DNA from: Neoceratodus forsteri
Lineage: Eukaryota; Chordata; Ceratodontiformes; Ceratodontidae
Assembly: GCA_016271365.2 (NCBI GenBank)
Contig: CM057454.1
Coordinates: forward strand, 701,111,501 to 701,175,500
Length of the DNA: 64,000 nt
Reading direction: 5' to 3'
Below the pieces are notes generated by a model. It saw nothing but the letters and a program-made list of their open reading frames with translations, ran no database searches and was not told the origin of the DNA. Below, one piece after another: positions 54,165-64,000 of the stretch. Made by a program: the position numbers and the translations under genes. Each line of letters starts with the position of its first letter. The first letter of the stretch is position 1.

Positions 54165-56830
54165 TTAATTTAATAATAATAATAATTTTATTTGTATGGT
54201 GCCTTTCAATTATCAAGGCAGCTCACACATACAACAATTAAAACAGTCATTAAAATATTCAACAGAACCAAATCATAATCCACTAGACAAATCAGTTTTC
54301 CAAAAATGCTTTATCCCAAAGAAAAGTTTTCAGACCCCTCTTAAATCCCTCCACAGAAGTGCACTCCCGTAACCAGTGGGGTAGAGAGTTCCAAAGGGTG
54401 GGGGAAGCATACGAAAAAGCTCTAACACCAGATGATTTCAAGTTCACCCTTGGAACCTCTAGCAACCCCTCATCGGCTGAGTGGAGTGATCGATTGGGGC
54501 AGTAGCGTACCAGCAGTTCTTTCAGATAGACCAGGCCCAGGCCGTGTAGGGCTTTGAAAGTCAGCAAGCCAACTTTAAAGGTGATCCACCACCGTATCAG
54601 CAGCCAGTGCAGTTCACGCAGCACCGGAGTAATATGACAGGATCTACGTGAGCCCGTCAAAAGCCGGGCTGCAGTGTTCTGCACTAGTTGCAAGTGATGG
54701 ATGTCAAATCCCTGAAAGACCTAGATAAAGGGAGTTGTGGTAATCCAGGTGGAAGGACACAAAGGTGTGGACTAAAGTTGGTAGGTCATCAGATGAAACA
54801 AGATGCCGAACCCTGGCGATGTTCCTAAGATGATAATAGGAAGTCTTGATGACAGCCGTCACCTGCAACTGCAGTGTCAGTCTATCATCAAGAACCACCC
54901 CTAGACTACACACCCATTCAGAGGTTGGGAGGAAATGCCTCCAAGAAAAATTCCAGAGGATGCAACACAACACAACCCCCTATCTGTCAACCAGGATCCA
55001 CAATCAGTACCTCTGTTTTTTCTGAGTTCAACTTCAGCCAACTAGAATCCATCCACTAATGGATTTGTTTTAGACAGCTGTTAAAGACTGAGAGAGCTCC
55101 CTCCTGGTCAGGAGCGAAAGAAAGATAGAGCTGGGTATCATCTGCATAACAGTGAAACCTCAGCCCATACCTTCTTACAATGTATCCAATGGGTAGCCTA
55201 TACATCGCAAATAACCTGGGTGATAATACTGAACCCTGAGGCACCCCACACAACAAAGCCGTTGAGTCCAAAGAAAAAACTCTGGACACAACTCTTTGTG
55301 ATCTCCCAGTGAGGAATGAAGTGAACCATCTTAGGACAGTTCCCGATATTCCACATAAGAGCCTCAGGCATTCTATAAACACCATGTGATCTACGGTGTC
55401 AAAAGCTGAGGAGAGATAAAGAAGAACCAAGATGGAATGGTTCTTCCGATCTCTGGACATCAAGAGATCATTGAGCACCCGAACCAGCGCTGTTTCTGTA
55501 CTATGTCTTTTATGAAAACCAGACTGGAGGGGTTCATAGATGTCATGGATGGTCAAATGGTCCTCCAGTTGAGCTGCCACTACTTTCTCAATCACCTTCC
55601 CAACAAAGGGAAGGTTAGAGATAGGTCTGTAGTTTGCGAGACAGTCAGGGTCTGAGGTAGCTTTCTTCATGAGAGGTGTCACCACCGCCTCTTTCAGGAA
55701 GCTAGGGAACTCACCAGGTTCCAAGGAGCACCTGACTATCTGCACAAGGACTGGACCGATGATATCACTACAACCCAAAATTAGGAAAGTTGGTCCAGGA
55801 TCCAAACTACAGCACGTAGGTTGCATATTCTGGATAATCCTCATGACATCCATGAACTCCAGATGACCTAATGAACTCCAGGAAAATTGGGGCACAGTGA
55901 TTCCACACTGGTCCACAGCAACCCCCCTAAAGTGTAATTTCTGCCCTGATGTCAGTCACCTTATTTGCAAAGAATCAAGCAAGCTCATCGCACTCTAACT
56001 GTGAAAAAGCTTTCCGAACTTGTAGACAGGCTGGGTTGCACAGTCTGTCTACAATTTGAAATAGCTGAGTTGGTTGGTTCTGAGCAACCACAATCTCCCT
56101 GGACAGGAGTTCTGCCTTCTTACGGGTGATTGCAGATTGATAGACTGAATAATGGTCCATCAATCTAAGGTGGTCGGCATCAAGAGTGGACTTTTGCCAA
56201 CAAAGCTCTAACCTTCGCCCCTGTCTCCGCATCTCCCCCAATGTCCCATCAAACCAAGGGGACTTGGGGCAAAGGGAGAGGGGGCGAACTCAAACCGGAG
56301 CAATAGAATCCAGAGCTCCCACCATGGCTGTATTATAGGCAGACATGAGAGTCTCTGGATCACTGCTTTCCAACGTGGGGAACGATAGGTCCAGCACCGC
56401 CGCAAGGCCTTGGGAGTTTGTATTCCGTAAAGGGTGGTAGCTAACCATCTTCACAGGGGGAGGCCTTCTAGAGGCGGTGCAAAAACTAAACCTCACGGTG
56501 TAGTGATCTGACCACCCAATGGTTTCCACCCTCATATCAGATATTTCGATCCCTAGAAGGAAGATTAGGTCCAGAGAGTGTCCAAATCTATGTGTAGCAG
56601 AGGAAACTACCTGTGTAAGGCCAGAGTTGTCATTAACAGGAGGAAATGTTGACCAAATTGTGAGAATTCATCATCGACCCAGGTGTTGAATTCACTCAGA
56701 ACCATCAATCTGGGCGATTCAAACACCATGTCGATGACAAAGTCTGCCACTTCCTGAAGGAATCGCTTCTCATCAACAGGTGGACGGTACCATAACACAT
56801 TGAGGGAAAGCAAACAAACATTCCTTAAGG
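54165..56830 (-). mobile_element. L2-like LINE, 5'-truncated
   Basis: Minus-strand element of about 2.7 kb. Its 3' end is marked in plus reading by AATAATAATAATAATTTTAT followed by TTGTATGGTGCCTTTCA, the familiar 3' end of L2/Maui-type LINEs. The 5' end is lost near 56830, inside the endonuclease. Confidence 0.85.
54292..56813 (-). pseudogene. L2 ORF2 (endonuclease-reverse transcriptase), decayed
   Basis: The endonuclease end shows RLMVLSEFNTWVDDE (the usual GDFN block altered to SEFN) and GWSDHYTVRFSF. The reverse transcriptase is open for 286 residues (55916-55056): ANYRPISNLPFVGKVIEKVV, QSGFHKRHSTETALVRVLND, LLYLSSAFDTVDH, GVPQGSVLSPRLF and CYADDTQLYLSF, with YADD at 55148-55137. The C-terminus has LVQNTAARLLTGSRR, RELHWLLIRWWITFKVGLLT and PTLWNSLPHWLRECTSVEGF, ending at 54292. 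Stops and frame changes at 55056 and in the endonuclease inactivate it, but decay is modest compared with the other LINEs here. Confidence 0.9.
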
Positions 56831-57044
56831 TAGTAAGCTACATTGCTTGCAAGATGTATTCAACTAAGTAGTTTTATTTTTTGACATTAAATATTTTATA
56901 AACTTTTCACAAAACATAAACAATATAACATAGGCACACATGTATCAAAGATTACATCAAGAGTCATTGAGAAGGAAATGCATACAAATGCATGACAAAG
57001 TTATTGTACTAACATGAACATACAGAAAGACCCAAATGAAATAT
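56831..57044. other. No recognised feature
   Basis: AT-rich spacer between two LINE relics. It ends in a (TTTA)n run that may be the 3' tail of the LINE at 57045. Confidence 0.4.
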
Positions 57045-58610
57045 GGAATATTATTTATTTATTTATTTATTTATTTGAGGCTTCAAATTATAATACATTT
57101 GAGCTAGTAGCACTTTTACAAAGGCTCCATGTCAGGTACAGGAAATATATAAGAACATATCACGGTTACTAATACAGGAGAGAATTACAAATTAGACAAC
57201 CATTTCTGGTAGCAGCTAACAGCCTTGTCTAAAGAACCAGCGACCAATACAGCAATGTCGCACTGGGCATCTGGGCATGGTCTGGGGCAGGTGGGTATTG
57301 AGCCGGTAAGGTAAAGTAATGGGGATGGTCATAGTAAGGGGGATGGGGAGAGAAGGGATAAATGGGGTGTTGGAGAAGGGAAGATAGAGTAGAGTAGAGG
57401 AGGGGGTCATGGAAAGTGATAGGGGAAGGTGTAGAGAGGGTAGTAAGATGTTGCTCTGAGTGGGCTTACTCAAAGCAGTCACATGTCCCTGCTTGTGATA
57501 GGTAGTACCTGATTTCTGTTTTGAGATGGACAGCCTTAGTAGCATTCATCATCATGGCATGGAGGCTATTTAGTCATTAAAGGGCCCTAAATGTAAGGGG
57601 GCACTGTGCAAGGCTAGTCCAACTACACAGTACACAAAAGGCATTGTTGGTAACACTTCTGGTGTGATGTGGGGTGGGCACTGGCTGCAGTAGCATTTGG
57701 AACCCTGAAGGAGTTAGGCCAAGTAGTGCCTTCTTATACAGGAGGCAGACTTGGTACCTTATTCTCTCATGAAGGAGGAGCCAGCCAGTTTGGGCATAGA
57801 GATTGCAGGTGTGGATGAGATTATGTGCACCAAGGACAAGTCTTCAGGCTTTATACAGGACCATCTTGACTCTGTTTAATGAGGTGTTAGAGGTGGTGCT
57901 GTAGACATTATCCCATAGCCGATGACTGATAAGACTGAGCTGTTGACAGCAATACTCATGGCATTGGATGTGATGTAATTCCTGTGCCTATATAATATAC
58001 CTTCTTTTGCATTTACAGCATTCACAATATGGTTGATGTGTGCGTTGAAGGTGAAAGTCATCGAGTGTGACTCCAAGGAATCTGAATGTGTTTATTTGTT
58101 CCAGGGTTTCACCCTTCCTGTTGGTTACTAGATTCCTTTTAGCCTGTTTGCTTGAGAACAGCATGGATTTTGTTTTTTTGTAATTGAGGCATAGTTTACT
58201 GTGGTGAAACCACTCTTCTAGCTTGACAGAACTCTTTTGGAGCTCATAGATAAGCGTATCCAGATGATCATCACTTGTGAAGACTATTGCATCTTCCACA
58301 TAGAGCAGCATATTTGATGAGTCAGGGAGTGTGTTGAGGAACAGGCTAAAGAGGAGGGGTCTCAGGATGGATCCCTGGGGGACCCCATGGAACACTTCTT
58401 TGATTCTGGATAGGACGTCATTGATCTTAGCTTGCTGGGTTCTGTCAGTGAGGTAGTTTCTGAACCAGTTGATGGTATCTGGGGATAGACCTACAGCAAG
58501 AAGTTTTTCTAGTAGAAGATGGTGGTTGACCAGATCAAAAGCTTTTGTGAGGTTGATGTAGATGGTCTGTGTGGAGGTTGTTGAATAGAGGTTTGTTGCT
58601 TACATGAATA
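57045..58610 (-). pseudogene. LINE ORF2 (jockey-like), decayed
   Basis: Minus-strand text: FDLVNHHLLLEKLLAVGLSP, WFRNYLTDRTQQAKI, VFHGVPQGSILRPLLFSLFL (the GVPQGS block), LLYVEDAIVF where YADD would be expected, then LEEWFHHSKLCLNYKKTKSM and FRFLGVTLDD. The C-terminus continues to about 57220 with several breaks. The layout fits jockey-type reverse transcriptases. The catalytic Y-A-D-D has become Y-V-E-D, so the enzyme would be dead even in an open frame. The 3' end is near the TTTATTTATTTATTTATTTA run at 57050-57074. Confidence 0.75.
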
Positions 58611-58619
58611 ATGTTTGAG

Positions 58620-59500
58620 AGGTCCCTAGTGATAGTAGCACCTAAGTATGATATGCTTTTTTGTCTGCCCATTGCCATTGAGAGTTTTGGAAAATTTGTG
58701 GGGTGCAGATGTCATTTAGAGGCAGGATCATAGACCTAGTGTGGTTAACCTTGAGGCCTGATATTTGGGCATATGTAGCTAACAGGTCTTTTAATGCTTG
58801 TATTGCTGTGGTAGGTTTTTCATATGGATTACTAAGTCATCCACATAGAAGAGGGAGTTAAATTCAGAGCTTGAAGCAGAGATTTCTATGATAGCATGTG
58901 TGAATTTAAGTGAGAGGGCCAGTGGCTTAATTGCTAGTAGAAATAAAAGAGTGGAAAGAGGGCAGCCTTGGTGGCCTCCTCTATGGAGTGGGAAGGGCTG
59001 GGACAAGAGAAAGTTGATAGGAACTCAGGCTCTGTGATCCAAGTATGACATTTGTACAACTACTCATAATGTGGGACCTAGGCCAGCTTTAATCAGAACC
59101 TCAAAAAGGAACAGCCATTCAGTGGCATCAAAGGCCTTTACAAAGTCAATGCCTAGGGCTGCAGTTGGGGTAGTTAGGGTTCTTGCAACGTGTTGTAGGT
59201 TTAAAAGAGTACAAAGGTGGTCTGAACTGAGCCAGCCTTTGACAAACCTGTGAGGGTTTGATTAGTGTTAGAAGTACCTGTTCTGGTCTAGTGGCCAACA
59301 GTTTTGTAAATATTTTGGCATCTGAGTTGATAAGAGATACTGAGCAGTAGCTGGAAGGGAAGGTAGGATCTTTGACTTTCTGGGGTAGGACCAAAATGGT
59401 GGTATCTCTGGGTGAGGAGAGAAGAGAGTTATTTTTCGGTGAGTATTGGAAGACCCAGAGCAGTATAGGGGAGACTTCCTTACAGAAATATGGGTGTTCT
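58620..59500 (-). pseudogene. L1-type ORF2 reverse-transcriptase relic
   Basis: Minus-strand blocks: SSYCSVSLINSDAKIFTKLL (a degenerate SYRPISLIN-D-KI-AK-LA block), HRGGHQGCPLSTLLFLLAIK with PLA (the RQGCPLSP-LF-L block) and FYVDDLVIHM (catalytic YVDD). Only the middle of the reverse transcriptase remains, in several frames. It abuts the jockey-like relic to its left. Confidence 0.75.
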
Positions 59501-59599
59501 GTGTATATGTAGAATGCATGTCACATGCTTAATTGTGCAATGTTTGCATGCAGTTCATATACACAAAGTGATCCTAAGTGAACCAGGTCTAAAAAGCAA

Positions 59600-59820
59600 A
59601 TCAGGTTCGCATGATGCAAGCTTGACATGTATGCAGCAGGTAAGCAGGTGGGAACATCTTCTGAAAATTCCACCAGGTTCGTGTGTTCCACGCTTGACAT
59701 GGGTGCAGCAGTTAAGCTGGAGTGAACATCATTTAAACATCATATCAGGTTCACATGCTGCACACTTGCCATGTGTGCAGCAGTTAAGCTGGTGAAAATC
59801 TCATATAAAAACACATCAGT
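59600..59820. repeat. Tandem repeat, unit 72 bp, three copies
   Basis: CAGGTTCRYATG occurs at 59602, 59674 and 59746, each followed by GCTTGACATG-GTGCAGCAGT, TAAGCTGG and GAACATC-like text. Confidence 0.85.
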
Positions 59821-61644
59821 TTCTATTTCTTATACTACTGCTAGCAATCAGAGTCATTAAAATACATTTTTATTTGAATTTCCACAAAAATGAGGTAAAC
59901 TCATTAATTATAATCATTTTGCAAGTTGTTTAATGGCTTTTGATTTTTGTCAATACATTGTCATTAGTTTGTAAATATTGTTTGCTTACTGCATTAAATG
60001 CCTAGGATATAGCCAGTCAACATCCCCCATTCCAGAGGTATGAAGAGGGACCTCTGTATTGTGAAGCCTATCCTTTTTGTTTTGGACCATGCAAATCCCT
60101 TATGCATATTTAGTGCTACAAATGTGTTTCTCCATGACTGTTTTATCTCACTTACTTTCCCTTTGTCATTCTGTATTGAGCATATACACTATGGCCATGC
60201 TCAGCACTCTTTGTGCTGAGTAAGGTCTTGGAAGCATGCACCATGCCTCACATTTTGTCACTGAAATGAGGGACATGGACACTCAAAATGAGGGACAATG
60301 AGTGACACTAACCCACATGAGGATCGGGACACATCATGAAACTTGGAGACAGAGTACCTAAGAATACAATGGAAACCATTGCAGTAACACCTGAGAATGA
60401 ATTTCTACCATAAAGCAGGGGTGCCATTTAAGTAGGGCAGAGGGGGCAGTTGCCTCCCCCATTTATGTCTAGGTTGTCTGTATGGTGTGGCAATAATGGC
60501 TTTAAATTTGGATGTAATATTTTGCAAAACAAGTGCCCACCTGGCCTGTGTGTGCTCATGGTGCCAGTACTCTCCAGACTTGACTGTGTCTGTACTGTGT
60601 TGTCCACTTTCTCCACCTATTAGCGGTAGCACAATCACATGTGATGTGGATGAGCTCTAGCCAAGAAAAAGCACATGAACCTTGCAAGTGTGACACTGTC
60701 TTTCCTGCCAGAGTAGACAGACTGCACACTACAGCTGGAGGAATCAGTCAGCATAGAACTCTGTATTGTAGTGTTGTAGCGGCATACTTTTGTTGTTCTA
60801 CTCTTAGTGAGTCTCCATCTTCCCTGGTGGCTGAAGGGGCAGAGGGTGAGCTAGAAGCTAACTCAAGACTAGGCTACCTACTTACTCTACTAGACTCACC
60901 TTGCAAAACAAAACAGCACAGACCCCCATGGCAGCAAGCTAGGCTTAGCAGCAGTGGTGACAGCAGTGTGGGTGGCCTTCATAGGCCTTGATCAGTGCAG
61001 TGCAGTAGCAGCACAGCAGCAACCAAGCAAGAAGCAAACAACCCAGGTTGGGTAGGTTTGGTTTGTGATATGACTTGGTCACAGACCATGCTGGGAGCCA
61101 GTGATGGTCAGTTCTAGCATCCAGCTTCTGGTGGAAGGAGAGAGGGGAAGAGGATTAAAAACTGGGCTGGTGGTACACTATGCCAGGCTGCAGGTTCTGG
61201 CCATATGGCCAGGTAAGTAAAAGTAAATCATTTTTTTTTTTACAAGGGGATTGAGAAAGGAGGAAAGACTAAAATATTGATGTGTTTTTCACGTTTCTTC
61301 ACTTTTGGATGGCTTCATGACCCATAGGGGATGGTATTGAATGGAATGGAGTAGGGGAGAAAAATTGGGACAAAGTTATTTTTTTAAGGGCATATACAGA
61401 TGAATCATATACATTTGAATTTTTCCTGATTTGTAAATCACTTTTCAGTCAAAACAAATAAGTTGTAACTTTTTGAGATGCTACAGACATTCTAGAGCAG
61501 TCCCTTGCATTCACAGACAGTTGAGCAGTATGGTATGCATGGACTATTGGAGCCCCAATATAGTCAGGCTTATTCCCCCCCATGAAGCTGACCTCTTCAT
61601 CCCCACACTCAGGAACATTATGACAAAGGGCAAAGAAGACTGCA
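59821..61644. other. No recognised gene
   Basis: Mixed sequence. Small ORFs (up to 116 residues at 60641-60991) have no recognised similarity. No transposon ends seen. Confidence 0.45.
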
Positions 61645-61852
61645 GGGGTGTGCACCACTGAAATGAATGGGGGTATTGTTTTATTACTATTTTATACATT
61701 ATTGATGGAGAGTTGGAGATTAATGAAGGCAACCTCTCGACTAACAAGGGACTTGTTAGTAGAACAGTGGCCCTCATTATTCCCCAACTCACCATCATAA
61801 TGTATAAAATAGTAATAGAAAATAACACCATTCATTTCAAGGGGTACTCCCA
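61645..61852. repeat. Palindromic MITE-like element, about 200 bp
   Basis: Left GAAATGAATGGGGGTATTGT, then TTATTACTATTTTATACATT, pairs with right AATGTATAAAATAGTAATAG, then AACACCATTCATTTC. An inner pair GAGAGTTGGAGATTAATGA / TCATTATTCCCCAACTC brings the arms to a ~30-bp loop around ACTAACAAGGGACTTGTTAGT, itself palindromic. Confidence 0.8.
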
Positions 61853-62334
61853 AGCACTCTGACCCATGGACACTCATCTCTTAAAAACTCCTGCCTCTGG
61901 CTCCCTAGTACTCAGGTAAGAGCCTTTTTACTTATATCTATGCTTGGTTGGTTGTCTGTAGCAGCATGGCCATACCCACTACAGTATGTGTGCATGGGAG
62001 GTGGACAGGCCATGTGGGGGGGTGTTGAGTTATTGCTACTTTTGTGTTTGCACCGTAAAGTCTGTTTGTGTGGAAACATTCAAAACTGTGGGAAGAAAAC
62101 AGTAGGCGTACAGGCCAGACAGAAGTAATTAAGTGATTTTGTGGGAAAGTTTGTGTATTGAGGTGGGAAAAACCACATGTGTTTCCATTGGCATGTGTGC
62201 TACAGTTCAACTGTGAAAATGAGATGTGGGAGAAAAGAAAACTGAAAAGCATAACAGTGGCTATAAGCATGCCGCATGCGTGCAGATGTATTCAGATACA
62301 GTATGTGTTGAAGTACAAGTGAACCATATATGTG

Positions 62335-62485
62335 CAGACAGTATGGCTTAGTGGTTAAAGGCACTGAATTACAAGCCAGGAGACATGAAAGCATGAGGAC
62401 CTAGGTTTGAATCTCATCAACCCCACTTGTGTATGGTGTGATCCTGAGCAAGTCACTTAACTTCTACGTGTGCAGTTATCAGTGA
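62335..62485 (+). mobile_element. tRNA-derived SINE (MIR/CORE-like layout)
   Basis: CAGACAGTATGGCTTAGTGG (A-box region), TAGGTTTGAATCTC (B box) and GTGTGATCCTGAGCAAGTCA then CTTAACTTCT. Same layout as the SINE at 27941, with an extra ~15-bp GAGACATGAAAGCATG insertion between the boxes. The 3' part grades into the tandem repeat that follows. Confidence 0.7.
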
Positions 62486-62494
62486 CAACTTACT

Positions 62495-62690
62495 TTTTGC
62501 ATCCATGCCACATACATGCAGTCTTTCCCAATTTAACATAAAAATCATGGTTTCCACACTTGCTTGCTGCACGCATGCCATATGCATGCAATCGGTTCCA
62601 ATTTAATATTTAAATCATTTAAATCATACTTGAAGCATGCATCTCACTTGGGTAGTTTAATGTGTGCAGCATGAAAACATTTCATATAAT
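62495..62690. repeat. Tandem repeat, unit about 70 bp, two to three copies
   Basis: GCATCCATGCCACATACATG at 62499 and GCACGCATGCCATATGCATG at 62569, each followed by CAATTTAA-AT-AAATCAT. A third partial unit is near 62635. It is reminiscent of the 72-bp array at 59600 (GCATG, CTTGC, ATGC words). Confidence 0.65.
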
Positions 62691-62694
62691 TGTT

Positions 62695-64000
62695 TCTGTA
62701 AGGGCTGTCTCGTGGAGCACTTGGTAAAAGTAATCAGTAAGCCATCACCACCAAAAGATTTGTTTTTATTCATGGAGAGAATAGCCTTTTGAGATTTCTG
62801 TGAGGGAAATGGGTGCATTCAAACTGGAGGCTTGACTCTCAGAAATGGTAGGTAAAGAAAGGGGGTCTAGAAATGCTTTTATCTGTTCAGGTAAAGAAGA
62901 TAGTTGGGTGTGGTAAAGGTTGACATAAAACCTTTTCATGAAAACAATGTAAGCCAAGCACTCACCACCTAGTATTACACGGACACCGGAGATATTAGAA
63001 TAAATTCATTTTATTGTCTAAAACAGAGCACGCCTGACAAGTTTTGGCTCATATACTGGATCCTTTATCAAAGGCTAAAGCACATATCAAAAGATAACAC
63101 TTAAATACTGAAAAAACACTGTGATGTCATAATGACGTTTAACAAACATAATCAAGTGATTGACTGAACTGAAACACACAGCTAATACTAATAATCAAAG
63201 AATCCCTACAGTTAAATATACAAATAGAATAAACACTCAAAGGTTTAACAACGCTTAGTTCCTGTTTAAGCCAATATTATATGCACTTATAATATATTCT
63301 AATTCCTTTTCACTACATATATTTTGTAGGGTCTATTCAACTTGCAATTTTTAAATTTTATAAGCCAGAGCTTTGCTAGAGCATTCTCCGCCTTCCCAAT
63401 ATTTATGGTGGGTATGGATAAGGGTCAACTCTTCTTTTGCTGTGGAATGGGAATTTAACTAGGTTCTGATTTTAATCATCTCTGAGGGGTCCACTTGTGG
63501 GTTGGCCTTGTGCTTTTCCTCTAACTCTTTTAACTTTTTCTCAAGTGTTTGGGCTTCCAGTTCCTTTTGCTTATGTCTATAGACAGCATAACTAGTGATA
63601 CACCCACAAAGAAAGGCTTTTAAAGTGTCCCATAGCACACATTCAGAAACGTTCGCACTGTCATTATGTGTAAGGGAGTCTTTTAATTTCTGTTTGATCC
63701 AGGGAATGAATTTAGGGCCCTTGAGTAACAAGGGGGCTAGCCTCCAAGAGGAGAATTTGGGTGACGCAGGGATCCAGATGACTGATAGGGAAGTAGGGGC
63801 ATGGTCTGATATGACAGTGGGCTTTATGTGTACATCTATCATCAGCTGTGTGATATGGGTGATGTAAAGAAGAGGTCAATATGGCTGGAGGGGAGATGTA
63901 CTAGAGAGAAGTAGGTATAGTCCCATGCACTGGGGAAAATTAGTGCCTGATATCTGACAGGGTGCATTTGTACAGTAGGAGTTTGAGGGCAGCCACTACT
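62695..64000 (-). pseudogene. L1/Tx1-type ORF2 relic, cut by the window edge
   Basis: Minus-strand text: VISDHAPTSLSVIW (end of the endonuclease, at about 63810-63769), WDTLKAFLCGCITSYA, KKLKELEEKHKANP, then after the Penelope-like interruption RFYVNLYHTQLSSLPEQIKA, FLDPLSLPTISESQ, LTEISK and a decayed AI-SMN-NKS-GGDGL block at about 62740. This is the order of the linker and first reverse-transcriptase blocks of L1/Tx1 ORF2. The remaining reverse transcriptase is missing at the left, and the endonuclease start lies outside the window. Confidence 0.8.
62968..63320 (-). mobile_element. Penelope-like 3' end inserted in the L1 relic
   Basis: On the minus strand: TTTAACTGTAGGGATTCTTT, GTTTGTTAAACGTCATTATG then ACATCACAG, TTTGATAAAGGATCCAG, AAAACTTGTCAGGCGTGC, and AATAAAATGAATTTATTC with CTCCGGTGTCCGTG beyond it. 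The L1 frame breaks off at its left edge and resumes at its right edge, so this is a later insertion. It is a close relative of the fragment at 5440-5625. Confidence 0.65.

Overview
This window looks like a stretch of non-coding, repeat-saturated nuclear DNA from a vertebrate with a large genome. The evidence is a mix of LINEs (L1/Tx1-like, L2-like, CR1-like with an ORF1 esterase domain, and jockey-like), Penelope-like elements with GIY-YIG endonuclease, Tc1 and pogo/Tigger DNA transposons, tRNA-derived SINEs and many long TA microsatellites. A lobe-finned fish, amphibian or early-branching ray-finned fish would fit; the sequence alone does not decide. I find no convincing host protein-coding gene, no rRNA or tRNA gene and nothing bacterial. 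Every recognisable coding stretch is a decayed transposon protein.

About a third of the window is one composite repeat family, here called R plus M. R is about 1.8-2.8 kb. It starts with a small terminal hairpin, continues with a body built from degenerate ~190-bp modules, then an array with strict 6-bp periodicity. It always ends against M, a ~330-bp palindrome. Copies or pieces lie at 1-2811, 2830-4105, 9255-9864 plus 13910-15778 (split by an L1 insertion), 19601-20310, 34456-36270, 38824-40988, 41006-43402 and 43410-46350. A larger M-type element (36270-38451, about 2.2 kb) has ~400-bp inverted ends around 1.37 kb of internal sequence. Its right end also opens the window at 1-325. The block 1-4105 is a near-duplicate of about 38110-42400 and differs mostly by tiny indels.

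Layout: 1-4105 R/M tandem; 4106-5640 Penelope-like remains; 5781-7975 Tigger element split by a SINE; 8437-9030 LINE 3' relic; 9255-15778 R/M copy with a 4-kb L1 inserted; 15795-17390 Tc1 element; 17597-19557 a cluster of four palindromes, the largest 568 bp with ends resembling the 5' end of 18S rRNA; 19601-20310 truncated R; 20311-24360 mostly unrecognised with short repeats; 24370-27190 CR1-like LINE with a Penelope 3' fragment inside; 27318-32591 palindrome, SINEs, a pyrimidine-rich tract, a ~140-bp tandem array, an L1 relic and a MITE; 34456-46350 the main R/M cluster; 46351-48040 Penelope-like element; 50990-51770 a ~157-bp tandem array; 51990-53165, 54165-56830, 57045-58610 and 58620-59500 four decayed LINEs on the minus strand; 59600-62690 tandem repeats, a palindromic MITE and a SINE; 62695-64000 an L1 relic with a second Penelope 3' fragment.

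Nothing here works as an operon or pathway. The biological content is successive transposon insertion, nesting, palindrome formation and segmental duplication. The most promising undescribed object is the R/M family.
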